The notes below the pieces were generated by a model. The model did no database searches, had not been told where the DNA came from, and was given only the letters and a program-made list of their open reading frames with translations. A DNA stretch of 64,000 nt from Podochytrium sp. JEL0797. Its lineage: Eukaryota > Chytridiomycota > Chytridiomycetes > Chytridiales > Chytriomycetaceae. The stretch's first letter is position 1; the number at the start of each line of letters is the position of its first letter. Made by a program: the position numbers and the translations under genes. The stretch is from contig JADGJG010000023.1 of NCBI GenBank assembly GCA_027596195.1, positions 1-64,000 of the forward strand, given 5' to 3'. Of this stretch, positions 35,786 through 48,626 are shown one piece after another.

Positions 35786-38677
35786 TTATTCGCCCAAAAA
35801 TTCGAGCTCAATCAACGCATCCTGCACACTCGCCCCAATCCGCCCGGGAGACTTGGCCAGCTCCGTCAACGTCAACTGAATGTCTCGGAGCTTGTGGTAA
35901 CACGTGACGCATTTGCGTTGTCTGTTTTTGTGCATCAAAAATGCGTGAGCAAAATGAGTCAGGGAGAACGACAAGGGGTGGGTCGGTGTGTGCGTCTTTG
36001 TGTCTGAGCCGAGAAAAGAGAAGAGGAAGAAAAAATAAAAAGAAAGAGAGAGAGGGAGAAAAGGCCGCACCGTTCTTCACGCGTGAGATCGATCCCAGGA
36101 GAAGAAATCGTATTGGGACCCAGCTGCGCAACAATCAGAGGTCCAAAGCTTTTGCACAGAAGTTTGATGGTATTGCACGCTTCCACGATATAACTAACAA
36201 GCACAATCAAAACAAAACAAAAAATTGTCAAACGAGCCGCGACATCAAACAAGGGGGGGAAGGGGGGTACTCAACTCCTCATACACCTCAAACAACAACT
36301 CATTCACAACCGGAAGCACAAGAATCGCCACATCCAACGTAAACACTTTCGCCCTCCCATTCATAACCCGCAACATATCCATCCGCACTCCACTGTCCGC
36401 GCCCCCATGATGCGCCTCTTCCACCATCTTGAGCACCGCAGGCCGCACATTCGTTTCGTCCCACACGGATTTGATTTGTTGCAGCGCAGTGAGTCGAGAT
36501 TGGAGGGTCAGCGTCATTCTCGTGTTGCATTCGCTGAGGGTGTTGATGAGGTCGGTTTCGGAGGTGGGGCTGAGGGCGTCGGAGGTGGGAGCGAGGGTTG
36601 GGAGGGAGGTGGCGTGGTGGAGGAGAGGGGAGACTCGTTTGTGGCCGTTCTGGTTTGGTGGAGACAGGGGGGTCAAATTGATGTTGATCAAAACAAACGA
36701 AGTTTTTTTCCAAACCTGACAGAACTTGTTGATATCGAGATTCAATGGCACGGTTCCACCACTGGATCCCACAAACGACGGCCTTTTTGTTTGAAGAAGA
36801 GGCTGACTTTGTTGTTGGACTCGCACCTCGGGCACAGGGGTCGCGGTGGGTCGTTGTTGTTGGGGCCGCGGGGTGATGACAGGTCTCTGTTGTTCCGGTG
36901 TGGGGACTTGGCGCACCTCATTGGGTGTCGCGGCGCGGGAGATGGATTGCGGTGGAGTTTCAATATGTTCTCGAGGAGGAATCTCGTTTTCTGATTTGTT
37001 TGTGAAATGAGTGATTTTTTTGACAGAGATAGCGGAAGAGAGTGGGTACCGTCTTGAAGGGGCGGAGTTTCTTTGGTTGGTTTTGCATATGCATGTTTGT
37101 ACGGCTTCAGTCGCTGCAGCAAACGAGTAAACTGTATTTAGAGTGTGATCACGCACGCACGCACACCACATCTAGCACTCACCTCGACTTTGATTCCCCA
37201 AATTCCCACCATATTCTGATCCAGCGAAGCACCCACGAGTTTGTTGCCTTCGAGAATTTTGAAGTCGGCGATATTGGGCCAGCCAATGGGTGCAGAATCG
37301 TGTCGAAGCAGAGGATCCCATGACCAAACCTTCAAAGAGGTTTTCAATTAAAAAAAATAGGTGAGGCCCAAAGGGGGTCGTTACCTGAATAGAATCTTGA
37401 CACGCAATCAACACCTCTTTTCCGTCCTTGTGAAACTCGACGCAATGTGGAGCACTGCCCAACACGTCCGTTGCGGCAATCGCGTCAAACAGTTCCAAAT
37501 CGTAAAACCACACCCGTCCGTCGGCGTATCCAACCGCCATGATGAATTCGACGGGACTGAACGCGACACACGTGACACGGGCGGACGAGTCTGTGAAAGT
37601 TTTGAGCAGTTTGCCTGCAGTCATGTCCCAAATCTAGAGAGAATTGGATGAGAATTTTTTGCAAAAACAAACTGACAAACAAAAAAAACATGATGTTCAC
37701 CTTCACACTCCCATCCTCCCACCCACTCGCAATCCACTTCCCATCCGGGGTCACCCGAATCACTTCCACACTCCCTCCCCCGCCAGCCAACCCCCTCCCG
37801 GCAACCCCTCCAACCCCACCACCAACCCCACCACCATACGTCTGAATACACCCTTTCTTCTTCACATCCCACACTTTTACAACAGCCTCCGTACCGCCAC
37901 TGACAAAAAAGTCGCCGTACGGATGCCACTCGAGCGCGGTGGTGGCCTCGCGATGACCCGTGAGTGTACGCGCGACTTTTTCTTGCTGAATGTCCCAGAG
38001 CTTGATGGGACCTGCTGCGCATCCGGCCACGACGTGGTCTTCGGGCCAGTCGAGGGCGAGGGAGGTGATGGCAGAGGTGTGGCCGCTGAGGTTCTATAAT
38101 TATTTTTTGTGGTGGGTGTTTCGATGTGAGGAATGATGAGAACTGAGGATGGGAGAATTCGCGAGGGTTTGACTTTCGAGGGCGGGGGGGAGGTGGGGCG
38201 ATTCGAAGCCGGGGGGGGGGGTGTTTGTCGGTTTTTTTGTGGGAGATTCCAACGGCTTTTGTCGGACATTCGAATTTCCAGGACGTGGATTGGGTCGGGC
38301 GATAGATGGATTCGATGGATATATGGATGGAAGTGTGTGTGTGTGGAATTGAGGAATCACGACGTACGAGATGGGGCCTCGTCTTGCCAAGCACCCATAA
38401 TGACAGCAGGCCGTCCGAGCATCCCGAGACCATGATCTTGCCCGACTTTGGGCCGATGCGCAGGCTTGTTGCGGTGGACGCGTGGACGAGGTCGTCTGTG
38501 TTGGTGGGTGAGAGGCGGGATGGGGCGTGGGATGGGTTTGGATGGGATGGGGTGGGGTGGGGATAGATTCAGCTAGGTGTGTGTAGAGAGAGGGAGTGGG
38601 AGGGATGGGTGGGCTAGGGCTGGCTAGACATGGCAGCACGTACGCAGCTTTGTGGCGACAGCGCCAGAGGTAGACAT
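35786..38677 (-). CDS. KATNB1: Katanin p80 WD40 subunit
   Basis: Ten exons: 38677-38644, 38495-38368, 38093-37701, 37633-37385, 37329-37183, 37113-37050, 36990-36716, 36649-36276, 36193-36071 and 35921-35786, giving 640 residues (human about 655). The N-terminus MSTSGAVATKLHDLVHAS begins the beta propeller. WD repeats include NLSGHTSAITSLALDW, GPIKLWDIQQEKVARTL, EWHPYGDFFVSGG and VVKVWDVKKKGCIQTY. A Pro/Gln-rich linker follows. The C-terminal con80 region (KSVWDETNVRPAVLKM to CVTCYHKLRDIQLTL) binds the p60 ATPase. Katanin severs microtubules in spindles, at basal bodies and in flagella. A 66-nt intron (36650-36715) has no in-frame stop. The start codon is 35 bp from VPS8. Confidence 0.93.
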
Positions 38678-38712
38678 TTCGCGGGGTGTGTTTGGGCAAC
38701 AAAAAAAACCGA
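38678..38712. promoter_or_regulatory. Bidirectional promoter, katanin p80 / VPS8
   Basis: 35 bp separate the opposite start codons. It is GT-rich on the katanin side and contains an A8 run just before the VPS8 ATG. Confidence 0.6.
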
Positions 38713-41700
38713 ATGCAATTGCAGCTTGCAGACATCAACGATGTTGCTGCTGGCGCAGCCTGGGCCGAAGAGAAGATCACGAGCAGCGACGACGACGAAC
38801 ACGTTGCTCCAAAGCCGCTGCTGTCGCCGCCGCCAGTGCGTCGCCGTCTGGCCCCAACAAGGCCAGCTACAAGCGCTACAACACCTACTACACAACAGCA
38901 GCAGCAGCGCGTACTGCTGCTGAAGCGCGTCTCGCATCTGTGAGTCTGTGTGTGTGAATGTGCTTCGCGTGTATTCACTCCATCCTGTGCATTTAGCTCC
39001 TCAGACGCATCGCCCAGGCTCAACCCCGCCGCAACAGGTACCCAACACCCGCATCCGCCGCGCACCTCACCCAACCAAACAACCCAGACTCCTCCTTATC
39101 CTCCCTCGAATCGCGCCTCAAACTGCTCGCCGTCGACCCAGACAGCCTCGTCGACGCGCCCCAGTCCCTCATCGAACAATCCATTGCGAGTCTGGAAGCT
39201 CTCACGAAGTCTGTTCTGCTGTGGTGGGAACGCCACCAGCACACCGCTGACGATTCCAATGATCGAAACTCTCGCAGTCTCTCAGACTGGGATGTCTCCA
39301 TTTCGCAACCTGATCTGATCTTGTACCAGCGCATGAAGTCGCTGCTGGACCGTATTGACCAGGAGATTGCTCTGTGCGAGCAGTTTCTCGCCGCGAATGG
39401 TACAATTTGTGCTTGGCCCCTTTCCAATCCAGTGTGAATTCGAATCCACCGAATCAAATTCGAAGAATCATTGCTATCCTCGGGACCTGGAACGGAACAT
39501 GTGACGAAATATGATGCGCATTGATGAATCGAAAACATTTGACTGTCGCATGCGTCCCCTTCACCACCACCAAATGCAAATCTCTCATCCCATCCAACAC
39601 CACTTCACGAAATTGCACCAACAACAACCAACTCACTAGCCCTCCCTTTTCTTCCCCAGCCGACAACCTCCGAATCGAAAATATACTCAACGACGACGAC
39701 TCCCTCTCCATCACCGAATCCAACATCATCAGCACCTCCGAAGAAACCCCCTCGGAACCCCCCGCCTTCCCCCCTCCTGCCCAATACGGCTTGCGCAGCC
39801 CTTCCATCACATCCACTTCCTCCTCGTTCCGACCCGCCGCCGCCGGCGTCCCTACGCGACTCGTGGAGGCTCGGCAGTCACGGTCTTCGAGTGTCCTGTC
39901 GGCGAGCAATCCGAATTCGTTGTCAGTGTTGGATGATGTGGCGGAAGCCACGGGGGATTATTTGGCTTCCACGACGGGGGCGCCAACTTGTTTGGATAAG
40001 GATGAGGTGTTTAAATGGACGCTTTTGAGGGCGCTTTCGGAGGAATTGTTGAGTGATTCTATGACGATGCAGTTTGGGATGCCGACCGTGTTTACGGTTC
40101 GTAATATGGTTGCTTTTTTCTGCCTCACTGTGTCGGTTTTGACGTATTTATTCGGTCGCGTGTAGGCGTCTGGGGTTATTGCCGTCGGAACATCGCGATC
40201 CATGATTCTCGTGTACGATTTGAGGCAGACTCTGAAATGCGTGTTGGGAGACGTGGCGACAGGTATTTTTCCTCCCCGAAAACGACCCATTTCAAAAGCA
40301 CTGCGGCGCTCGAGAAGCCTTTGATTTCGACACTCACACCACGCCCAAAAAAAAAACTCACAGCCTCCGACTTCGGCGCCGTCACGTCCCTCGCCGTGTC
40401 CCTCGACCACTCCAAAATCGCAGCCGGATACGCGTGTGGCGTTGTCTGCGTGTGGGATGTGGTCAAAAAGACGGCTGTTAAAACGATCCATCCTGTTGCG
40501 CGGCGGGAAGGGCGGGGGGGTGGTGAGGAGGAAGAAGAAGAGGGTAACAATCGCGGGGCGGTGGCAGCAGCAGCAACAGGACATGTACGCAACTCGAAAG
40601 TTGTGCATGTTGCGTTTGTGGGGAGTAAGATGGATTTGATTTCGGCGGATAACGAGGTTGGTTTGTGTGGGGGGATTTTATTAGGGTTTGAGTCCCTCGC
40701 TCGTTACTAAACATTTCGGAAAAAGGGATGCGCCTTCTACCACTCCATCACGTCCCTTCTCATGCTCTCAGCCCTTTCCACGACCCAACTCGCCGCCAAT
40801 CAACCCATCTACGCGATCCAGCCCCTCCCACGCGCACAGCGCTCACATGTCACGGACGCGGCACGTATCGTGGCGGTTGCGACGCCGTTTCGGTTGACGT
40901 TCATGCGGCTCAAACCGACGCCGACGGTGGTGCATAAAATTGTGATGCGGAAGCAGCAGGGGGCTGGTGTTGGAGGAGGAGGGGTTTCTTGTGCGGCGTT
41001 GGCGTGGAGACCTGCGCTGGTGAATGGTAATTTGGTTTCTTTTTCCTGGGGAGATGGTATAGTTTCTCATGACGGAAGAGTTTTTGTTTCGGGTATCGAA
41101 CACAAACAGGCAACACCATGACGCCGCCCGTTCTCGTGGCCACGTTTGGTAAAAAAGTGATGCTGTATTCGATTGCCAAGGCGGCCTTGTCCGCGCCTCC
41201 CTCGGCTTTGGAAAACGGGAAACGAAAGGCGAACGAGTTTGCAGTCCAGCCGCTGGGAACGTGGGAATCGGATGAAACGATTGTGGCTGTTCATTGGATC
41301 AATTTCGATGTATGTTTTTGTTTATTGCCCGATTTTCCGTCTCCTCTCCCTCTCCAATTTTTTGTGCGATACTAAAACGCGTCCTTTGCTTTCTCGAAAA
41401 CCTCTTCTTAGCTAATTGCTCTCCTCACGCGAGAAGAAACTATCATTGTGTTTGACACGCAGCGCATGTGTGCCGTCGAACGCACGAGTATACGCGCACG
41501 GCACATTGTGTTGCACGACTACTTTTCACACGAGTTGCGGCGGTTCGGAGTTATACCCGAAATGGCGTATTTCCACAACTTTCAGAGCTACAAGGGGCGA
41601 TTGTTTTTGTTGGTTCGTATTTTATATTAAGATCAAAGGAAGTCAGTCTAAAACATCTTCAACATCAAAAACACACACACACACACACACATACACACAG

Positions 41701-44700
41701 GGTCGAAACGGGATCCAACTCGCGACCCTCTTCCCCTGGACAGAACGACTCACGAACCTCGTCAAATTCGGAGACTACACCACCGCCATTTCCATGGCCA
41801 CCTGTTTCTACACTTCTCTCACCCCGACCATCTCCACCACCACCCCCATAGTACCCGCCGTCTCAGGCCTCCCCACCGACCCTACGACACTGCACCAAAC
41901 CGTTGGCGCGTTCCTCTGCAACATTCTTACAACGAATGTCACCCTCGTGTTGACTCAAACGGAGTGCGTGGGGTTGCAAGAGGATGAGGAAGAGGAGGAA
42001 GAAGCAGCGAGGTTGCGAGCGCGTCGAACCCTTGCCGAGACGTGTTTCGAAACGTGTCTCGTGATTGGAGACGAAAACGTCCTATTTGGAGAAATCTACG
42101 AAAGTTTCAACGAGGCTGGATCATCTGCAGTGTTTTTGGACGTATTGGAAGTGTACCTTTTGAAACGGGAGGAGTGGGGTGGAGGAGGGGGCAAGTTCAA
42201 TCGGCCAGAGGTTGTGCAAGACTTTGTGTCGTATTTCGTGCGGGAGAAGCGGTTCACGCGGTTAGAGCAGGTGATTTTGAGGGTCGATCCTGCGTCTGTG
42301 GATGTGGATGAGGTGGTCAAGGTTTGTGAACGCGAGGGGATGTATTCGGCTTTGATTTATGTGTATACCGGGGCTCTGAGGGATTACGTTGCGCCTGTTG
42401 TGGTGCTGTTGGGGAAGATTGATGCGGCTGTTGCGGGGGGTGATGGAAGTGGGGGAGAGGGGGAGCGACGACGCGGGGTTTCGGAAGCAGGGTACCTCTT
42501 GTTTGTGTACCTCGCGTACGTCCTCACGGGGAAGGTGTTTCCGTTGGGAACGGTTGCTCCGCATCGGGAAGCGTTGAAGGCCAAATCGGACGTGTACAAC
42601 TTTTTGCTGTCTACTACGTGGACGACTTGGCCGCCTGCGGATGAGGATGCTGTTGTGCGTGTGTTGGGGGTACAACCGTATCCGTACCTTCGCCTCCTGT
42701 TGCAATACGATGCGAAGGAGTTGGTTGGGGTTTTAAGCGTCGGGTTTGAAGATTCCGGGTTGGATGGGGAGATTTGGATGCGGGATGGAAGTGCTGGGGA
42801 TGGGAGGGTGCGGTTCGCGGATTTGTATGGGGAGTTGAATCGGCAGGTTGTTGTGGATGCTTTGGTGATGGTGACGCGGAGTGAAGGTGGGGGGGTGGAT
42901 GATTCGGTGAGAGTTGTGGTGGATGTGTTTGTGGCCAAGATGGTTGCGCGGTATGTTGGGAAAGTGGAGGTTTCAAGGGAGACTTTGAGGGAGATTTTTT
43001 TTGGGTTGGTGGAGTGCGGGGAGGTGGGGGGGAGGGAGGAGAGGCAGGCTGCTGTTGGGGTTTTGATGGAGGTGTTTGAGCCGTGGGAGACGGAGGAGGG
43101 GAGGGAGGAGGTGGTGCAGGTTTGTAGACGGGCTGGGTTTTGGAAGGTGGCGGAGTGGGTGTATCTTCGTGCGAGGATGTTTGAGAGTGTTGTGGATTGT
43201 TGTTTGAGTGATGATGTGAGGCGTGGGGAGGTGTTTGATTGTGTGGAGGGGTTGTTGAGTGAGGGTGGGTTGGAGGAGGAGGAGGTTGTGAGGTTGAAGC
43301 GGCATGTGTTGGAACTGTTGGTGCCGCTTGTGGAGGTGGATGGGGTTCAAACAGCTATGCTTGTGACGAATGTGTTTCCTGGGGAGACGGAGCAGATTAT
43401 TGACCGGTTGCGGGTGGATCCGAGGGCGTTGTATTTCTATTTGAGGGGATTGTTGGAGTATGAGATGAGGAAGGCGGAGGTGCATCAGATTCCGTTGGTT
43501 GTTGGCGGTGGTGTGGGCAGTGGTGGGAATAGCAACGGCACCGGCTCAAGACGCGGGAGCTTAGTAGCTTCCAGACTCCTGCGAGCCAAATCTTCCCAAA
43601 TCTCGTTACTCAAGGCCGGCCCTCGATCGCAATACTTTACAACCGACAACTACAACCTCCTGATCCAACTCATGCTGCAATTCGAACCCTCGGGAGTCCT
43701 CGCGTTCCTCACCAACACGGCGCGACAGTGCGAAATGCAAGGCGACCGGTCGGACCCGTATGACTTTGAAACGGTCGTGCGGGCGTGTTTGGACGCCGGT
43801 GTTAAACCGCCCGTTTTGTGGATGCTGGAACGCGATGGACAGGTCACACGGGCGTTGGGGATTGTGTTGCAGGATTTGGGGGAGGTTGTGGCGGAGTGTA
43901 TGGAGATTGTCAAGACGGAGGTGGTGGACCCTGTGCCTGCACGTGATCCGTTGATGTTGCCGATGGGACAGCAGGATCTGTTTACGACGAATCCGTTTGC
44001 TCAACATGGAGAAGCTATGAATCGACAACGTGCGCAGCTGGAAGTTGGGATCCAAACCATGAACAAGGAATTTGGAACCGCCCTCGCGTTGTGTCAACGC
44101 AAAGCTTCCGGGTTGGAAAAATGGGAACGCGAGAGTTTGTGGTTCCGGCTGTTGGACTGCATTCTCGAACAACACAATGACTTGCGGTTGTTTGTGGGAT
44201 CTCCATACTATGACGTTGTGGACGTGGATCCAACGGATGGCCGTCGAACCCCGATCGCATCACGATCCTCGAACGACTCGATCGCGTACCACCTCATGAC
44301 CGCGTTCCGCACGCTTCTCCAAAACGTGGTTGGGTCCATGGTCCAACAAATCGCGCTCCCCTCGATTCTGTTACACATTCTCGAGTCCCTGCATGATCGT
44401 GAGGCACGCTTTGGCGAACTCCGCCGCACAATCACGATCCTGTTGCAGGAATACACGTCCTCGAGTCAACTGTTTGACACGGCGAGTCGGATCCTTGCCA
44501 AAGACGCACATGGGCTCAACACGCGCCTCGTGCGGCTCATGCATGGCGCGTTGAGGCCCATGAAGGGACAATGTGGAGTCTGTCGACGGTTGTTGCATAT
44601 TCAAACTGCTGGGGAACGGAGGGAAGAGTTTGTGGATCGGGTGGTTGTGTTTGAGTGTCGACATATATTCCATGAGCGGTGTTTGAAGGGGGAGATTGAG

Positions 44701-45299
44701 GAAAAGAACGGGGAGGTGGAAGGGTATGTGGGGAGAGGGGAGTATTGGTGTGTGGTCTGTGAGGTGTTGAACGAGAATGGGGTGAGGTCGTTTAAACGCG
44801 ATATTTTGGAGAGGATTGAGGAGGTTGTGAAGAGAGATAAAGGGAAGAGGCCAATGACGGTATGGGGTGTTGATTTTTTTTTGTGTTTGTGGAGGTTGTT
44901 TGATGATTTTTATTGGTACGTGTTTTAGGATGTTGCAGCGAAAACGAAGGAAATACCCACGACTGAACCACCAGTCGACCTGGATAGAATTTATCATCTT
45001 TTCGATCAGTTGCCGTTGCCTGTGAGTGTCTTCTCTTTTCCCCCTGCAATGATTCTCATGATTCTGAACGCTTTTTTCATTAGGACCAAATCTTTGACAC
45101 GTTGGAGACCAACGAGTTTGATTTCGAGGACCATATCAGTCTGAATGAGTCGTTTGACGACACGACCACGACTTCCACGATGCATGCGTCGACCATGGCG
45201 CCCGTGACTCGTCGGTTGCCGGCACGCGTGTTGAAACTGCTGGACCCGAGTCTCAAAAAGAGTGATTTGATTTTGGAACCTCCCGTGAATATGCAGTAA
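38713..45299 (+). CDS. VPS8: Vps8, CORVET tethering complex subunit
   Basis: Twelve exons: 38713-38939, 38997-39037, 39088-39399, 39660-40096, 40166-40262, 40364-40656, 40726-41026, 41110-41309, 41412-41612, 41701-44859, 44929-45021 and 45084-45299, giving 1,858 residues. A 50-nt intron at 39038-39087 is needed to keep the frame. The N-terminal half is a WD-like propeller (ASGVIAVGTSRSMILVYDL, KIAAGYACGVVCVWDVVKK, SADNEGCAFYHSI, SYKGRLFLLGRNGIQLATLFPW). An alpha-solenoid follows. A RING-H2 finger is near residue 1660: CGVC, then CRHIFHERC, then CVVC. Vps8 binds Rab5-GTP on early endosomes and tethers vesicles with the Vps-C core. Length exceeds yeast Vps8 (about 1,270) because of disordered inserts. 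Confidence 0.92.
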
Positions 45300-45363
45300 A
45301 TTCTTGTTTCATTTTTGTATTTATGCGCGATATCTTCTTTATTTTATGTTGTATTCGATCGCG

Positions 45364-46617
45364 TCACAACGGAACCTCCCAAATGTCAATGGTTCCTGGA
45401 TTCCGCTTGTCCAATGGACATCCGCCAATCAAGACGCGAGCCGAGTTGTTGTCTGCGGTGGAGGACGAGGAAAAGGACGATGAAGGGAGACATAGCAGCG
45501 AGTCCACTTTTCGGCCAATGTCCCACACGCCTCGCACGGCGTATTCGGCGATTACGCAATCGGTGGAATCGTTGGAATCGGTGGCACGCGACGAGCATTC
45601 AATCAGACCCATCTTGCCGTCGAGGCCGCCCGTTACAACGAACGCATCTTGCCTTGCTTCGGCGTGAGAATCGCAAAAATCGAGGGCGGTGCAGCTCCAT
45701 GAGTGCAGTTGGTTGACGAGCGAGATGGAATGCGGGGGTGCTCGTTTCTTTTTCTTTGAATTTTTTGATTTGGGAGGAGACGCGTCGGGACGGTCGAGAA
45801 AGACGACGCTGCCGTTTCCAAGGGCGGCAGCTACTTTGTCTGAAGTGGCCGCAATGGCCAGGTCGTGGACAAAGGGCGGGTTGAAGGACTGTTGGGCGGA
45901 TGCGTCGGGATGCAGGGTGGACATGTCGAACTGGTCAGCACAGGAAGCGTTTGTAAAGTCCCATCGTTTGACTTTGTAGTCGAAGCCCGCGGACCACAGG
46001 TGGCTTGTTTGTTTGAGGGGGTGTTTTGCAAAGGCCACTGCCATGGCAATGTTTGCGTGTGCATCGGGCAGTGATTTGAAGACGGGGGTGGATGGTTTGC
46101 GCAGGTCGAGGATTGTGACGCAGCCCGAGTCGTCAGCGGCAGCAAGAAAGTTTGCGGATGGGTGCAATGCGAGGGCGTTGACGTCGTCGGTGGCTTCAAA
46201 GACGCGGCGCGAAAGTGACGGATGCGTCACTTTGTCGACATTCGTTGAAGGCGACACGTTGTCGAGGCGAGTCGAGGGCGAGGGCGAAGGCGAAACAAGT
46301 GACGAAAGTGACGGATGCGACACTCGCGTCGAAAAGACTTTCGCGTCGCGGCACCGCGCATCGACCAACGACACTTTGCCTGCGCCAGCCAAAGCAACGA
46401 CACTTTGTGGCGCATCGCCAAACGACGCAAACGCAACCGCGTCGCAGCCCAAGTCGAATCCGTCACAAGAAAACACGCTGAGTCCCAATGCCAGGTCCCA
46501 CAGCCGAACACTGCCGTCACAAGACGCAGAAGCTGCAAAGTGTCCATCTAAAGTACGATCCAAAGAGAGCACCGCCCCAGTGTGCCCGCTGAGTCGCGCA
46601 GTGAGTGTTGGGGACAT
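45364..46617 (-). CDS. WDR53: WDR53-like WD40 repeat protein
   Basis: A single exon of 417 residues starting MSPTLTARLSGHTGAVLSLD, with ATG at 46617-46615. WD repeats are visible: ASASCDGSVRLWDLA, DDVNALALHPSANFLAAADD followed by SGCVTILDLRKP, HANIAMAVAF, LWSAGFDYKVKRWDF, and FVVTGGLDGKMGLIE. The third and fourth blades match WDR53 best (DDSG-ILDL then HSNI..VAF). WDR53 is a poorly studied candidate DCAF for CUL4-DDB1 ligases. No intron is seen, unusual here for a gene of this length. A tract around 46240-46330 has repeated CACTTTG/GACGGATGCG words that encode a Ser/Pro insert. The 3' end converges on VPS8 with 64 bp between stops. Confidence 0.72.
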   Translation of the reverse strand: MSPTLTARLSGHTGAVLSLDRTLDGHFAASASCDGSVRLWDLALGLSVFSCDGFDLGCDAVAFASFGDAPQSVVALAGAGKVSLVDARCRDAKVFSTRVSHPSLSSLVSPSPSPSTRLDNVSPSTNVDKVTHPSLSRRVFEATDDVNALALHPSANFLAAADDSGCVTILDLRKPSTPVFKSLPDAHANIAMAVAFAKHPLKQTSHLWSAGFDYKVKRWDFTNASCADQFDMSTLHPDASAQQSFNPPFVHDLAIAATSDKVAAALGNGSVVFLDRPDASPPKSKNSKKKKRAPPHSISLVNQLHSWSCTALDFCDSHAEARQDAFVVTGGLDGKMGLIECSSRATDSNDSTDCVIAEYAVRGVWDIGRKVDSLLCLPSSSFSSSSTADNNSARVLIGGCPLDKRNPGTIDIWEVPL

Positions 46618-46645
46618 GGGCAAAAAAAAAATAAATAAAAAAATC
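46618..46645. promoter_or_regulatory. Bidirectional promoter, WDR53-like / MDM1-like
   Basis: 28 bp separate the opposite start codons, nearly all A and T on the right side (runs of A9, A4 and A7). Whole core promoters cannot fit here. Confidence 0.6.
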
Positions 46646-48626
46646 ATGCCGGCCCCGAAAACGCGAACAGCTGCCCCACTGCAAAAGCAACCCGTGGATA
46701 TCCGCTGGCAGAGCGAATATGCCCGCCAGTATTCCTTTGCCTGGCCAGCACACAAAACCGCAAAGGCTGCTGCAAAGCCCACAAACAACCCACTCCACAC
46801 GCGTTTCAACAACACAAACCCAGCCGCCTCCTCCAAAACACTCTCTGAAGACGCACAAATCCTCAGCAACGAACTGCACGCCCTCGAAAACCGCAGCCGT
46901 CCGCTTCAGTACGCCAACATGGCCCCGCCAAAGATTGACACCTACCCATCTCCACTCAACATCAAGTTTGAGTCCGATCAAAACTACGGCTACGCGCCCG
47001 TGACGCCCAAGACGCAAAAGAAAAAGAGCATGGGTGGCGGCTTTGCGGGAAAGCTGTATTCCTCGTCTCACTCCAGACGACAAGATCAGCAAGATTTTCC
47101 TACTCCACCTCACCAAACGACTCCATTTTTGCAGGAACAAGCAGAACGCGAGCAACACGAACAACAAGATTATGCCCCAGAATTTACCGTGGATTCCACA
47201 GGATTCGTATACCGCCCACACAATCGAGACACCCACCCACACCCCAACAACGCGTCCCCCGAAAACACCACAGCCACCACCCTCGCAAACCTCACAGCTG
47301 CAAGCCGCAAACACCGCAACCTCCCACCCCCTCCCTCCTCCACCTCCACCTCCCACCGCTCCCGCCCAACCTCTTCCACCCCTTCCACTACCACCGACGT
47401 CCTCAACACCCGCAACGGATTCCCCACCCGCCCCACCGCAGCACCACCCTCCCGTTCCACCACCAACAACCCCCACCACCAACAATACCAACCCCAAGAC
47501 CTCCACACCTCCCCCCCACCCCCACGTCACACCCAACTACCCATCACACCAACCTCCGCATACCACAACCATCCATCCCACAGCACATCTCCACACCATC
47601 ACCACGACCAAGCCACGACAACCTTATTCCAAACCACCGTCCCGTTCAAAGCGGCCCCACATCCGGGGGGGTACGTGAACCCGTTTTTGCGTCGTCCCGG
47701 GGGTGTGACGGGGGAAATGGTTCGCCGCGGTGGCGGGCACGATGTTCCTATGAACGGGTACGATTTCAGCGCGTGTCAGAGGGAGCAGGAGGGGGGCAGG
47801 GTGTATGCTGTTCAGCAGGTGCAGCAGCGCGGAGACGAGAAAGGGGGTGAAGGGTGGGAACTCGAGGAGGACGGTGGGGATGGGGATGAGGTGGATTCGT
47901 TTCGTGGAGAGGAGGAAGAGGGGGAGGTGCAGTTTCGGCCGTCGAGGTTGATTGGGAAGGGGAGGGGGAAGTCGGCGGGCGTGCGAGTTGTGCAACGGGG
48001 TGATGAAGTAAAGAGGAATGGGAGTGGTGGGAGTAGTGTTAGTGGGTTGAGTGTTGGGGAGGTGGAGGGGCGGTATGAGGCTCAACAGGTAGGGGGGGAA
48101 CGCAATGGGTGTGATTTGTATTGACGCCCCTCCTTTTTTTTTGTCAACAAGGATACACGTACGATGAGAAACCATCCCACTATCCGTCCCAGCTCAGGAG
48201 CGAGCAACGGCAGCGCGTCGTCATCGCTGTCATCCGGCTCCACGGCTGTTGACTCGTTCACGTCTTCTCAAATCCAAAACGAAATGGACACGCGATACAA
48301 CCACGCCCGTTTCACTGACTCACCTTCACAACACGAGGATGCAGAACAAGAGGTATGTCAACCTCCCCCCCTTCAATGAAAAGAAAAATTGATCCTTTTT
48401 TTAGGAACCCGACTCCGACTCACACATGTACAAACACCAACCACCCCCACTCGCAACAGCAACAGCACCAGCGCCCAAGAAAAACGACCCGTACGTGAGT
48501 GAATACAACCGCGAGTTTCAGGACTGGTCTCGGAAGCGGCAGAAGGACATGGAGGCCCTGTTTGCGCGAAAGGCGGGTGGAAAGAAGGGAGATCCGTTGG
48601 TGATGCTGGGGGTCGGGGCCAAATAG
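46646..48626 (+). CDS. MDM1-like microtubule-associated protein (candidate), 621 aa
   Basis: Exons 46646-48088, 48152-48352 and 48405-48626. Most of the protein is disordered (His/Pro/Thr/Gln-rich middle, then Gly/Glu/Arg-rich). Two motifs stand out: WQSEYARQYSFAWP near the N-terminus (about residues 21-34) and VSEYNREFQDWSRKR near the C-terminus. They resemble the SEYxRxFxW motif that repeats in the centriolar protein MDM1 and related SAXO microtubule-binding proteins. Animal MDM1 binds microtubules and restrains centriole duplication. The match is limited to these motifs, so family membership is an inference. An organism with centrioles is supported by B9D1 and katanin p80 nearby. The head-to-head partner is the WDR53-like gene. 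Confidence 0.5.

Noticed and set aside
38640..38996. A frameshift or sequencing error in the 5' end of VPS8
   Set aside because: At first the N-terminal frames did not join. A 50-nt intron at 39038-39087 (GTACCC...CCCAG) explains it with all phases closing.
41613..41700. Reading VPS8 through without a break at 41416-44928
   Set aside because: The stretch before 41701 in that frame is non-coding. A GTTCGT donor at 41613 and CACAG acceptor at 41700 restore the conserved LFLLGRNGIQLATLFPW.
41671..41700. A CA repeat run that could be a regulatory microsatellite
   Set aside because: It is simply the pyrimidine/CA-rich 3' end of a VPS8 intron.
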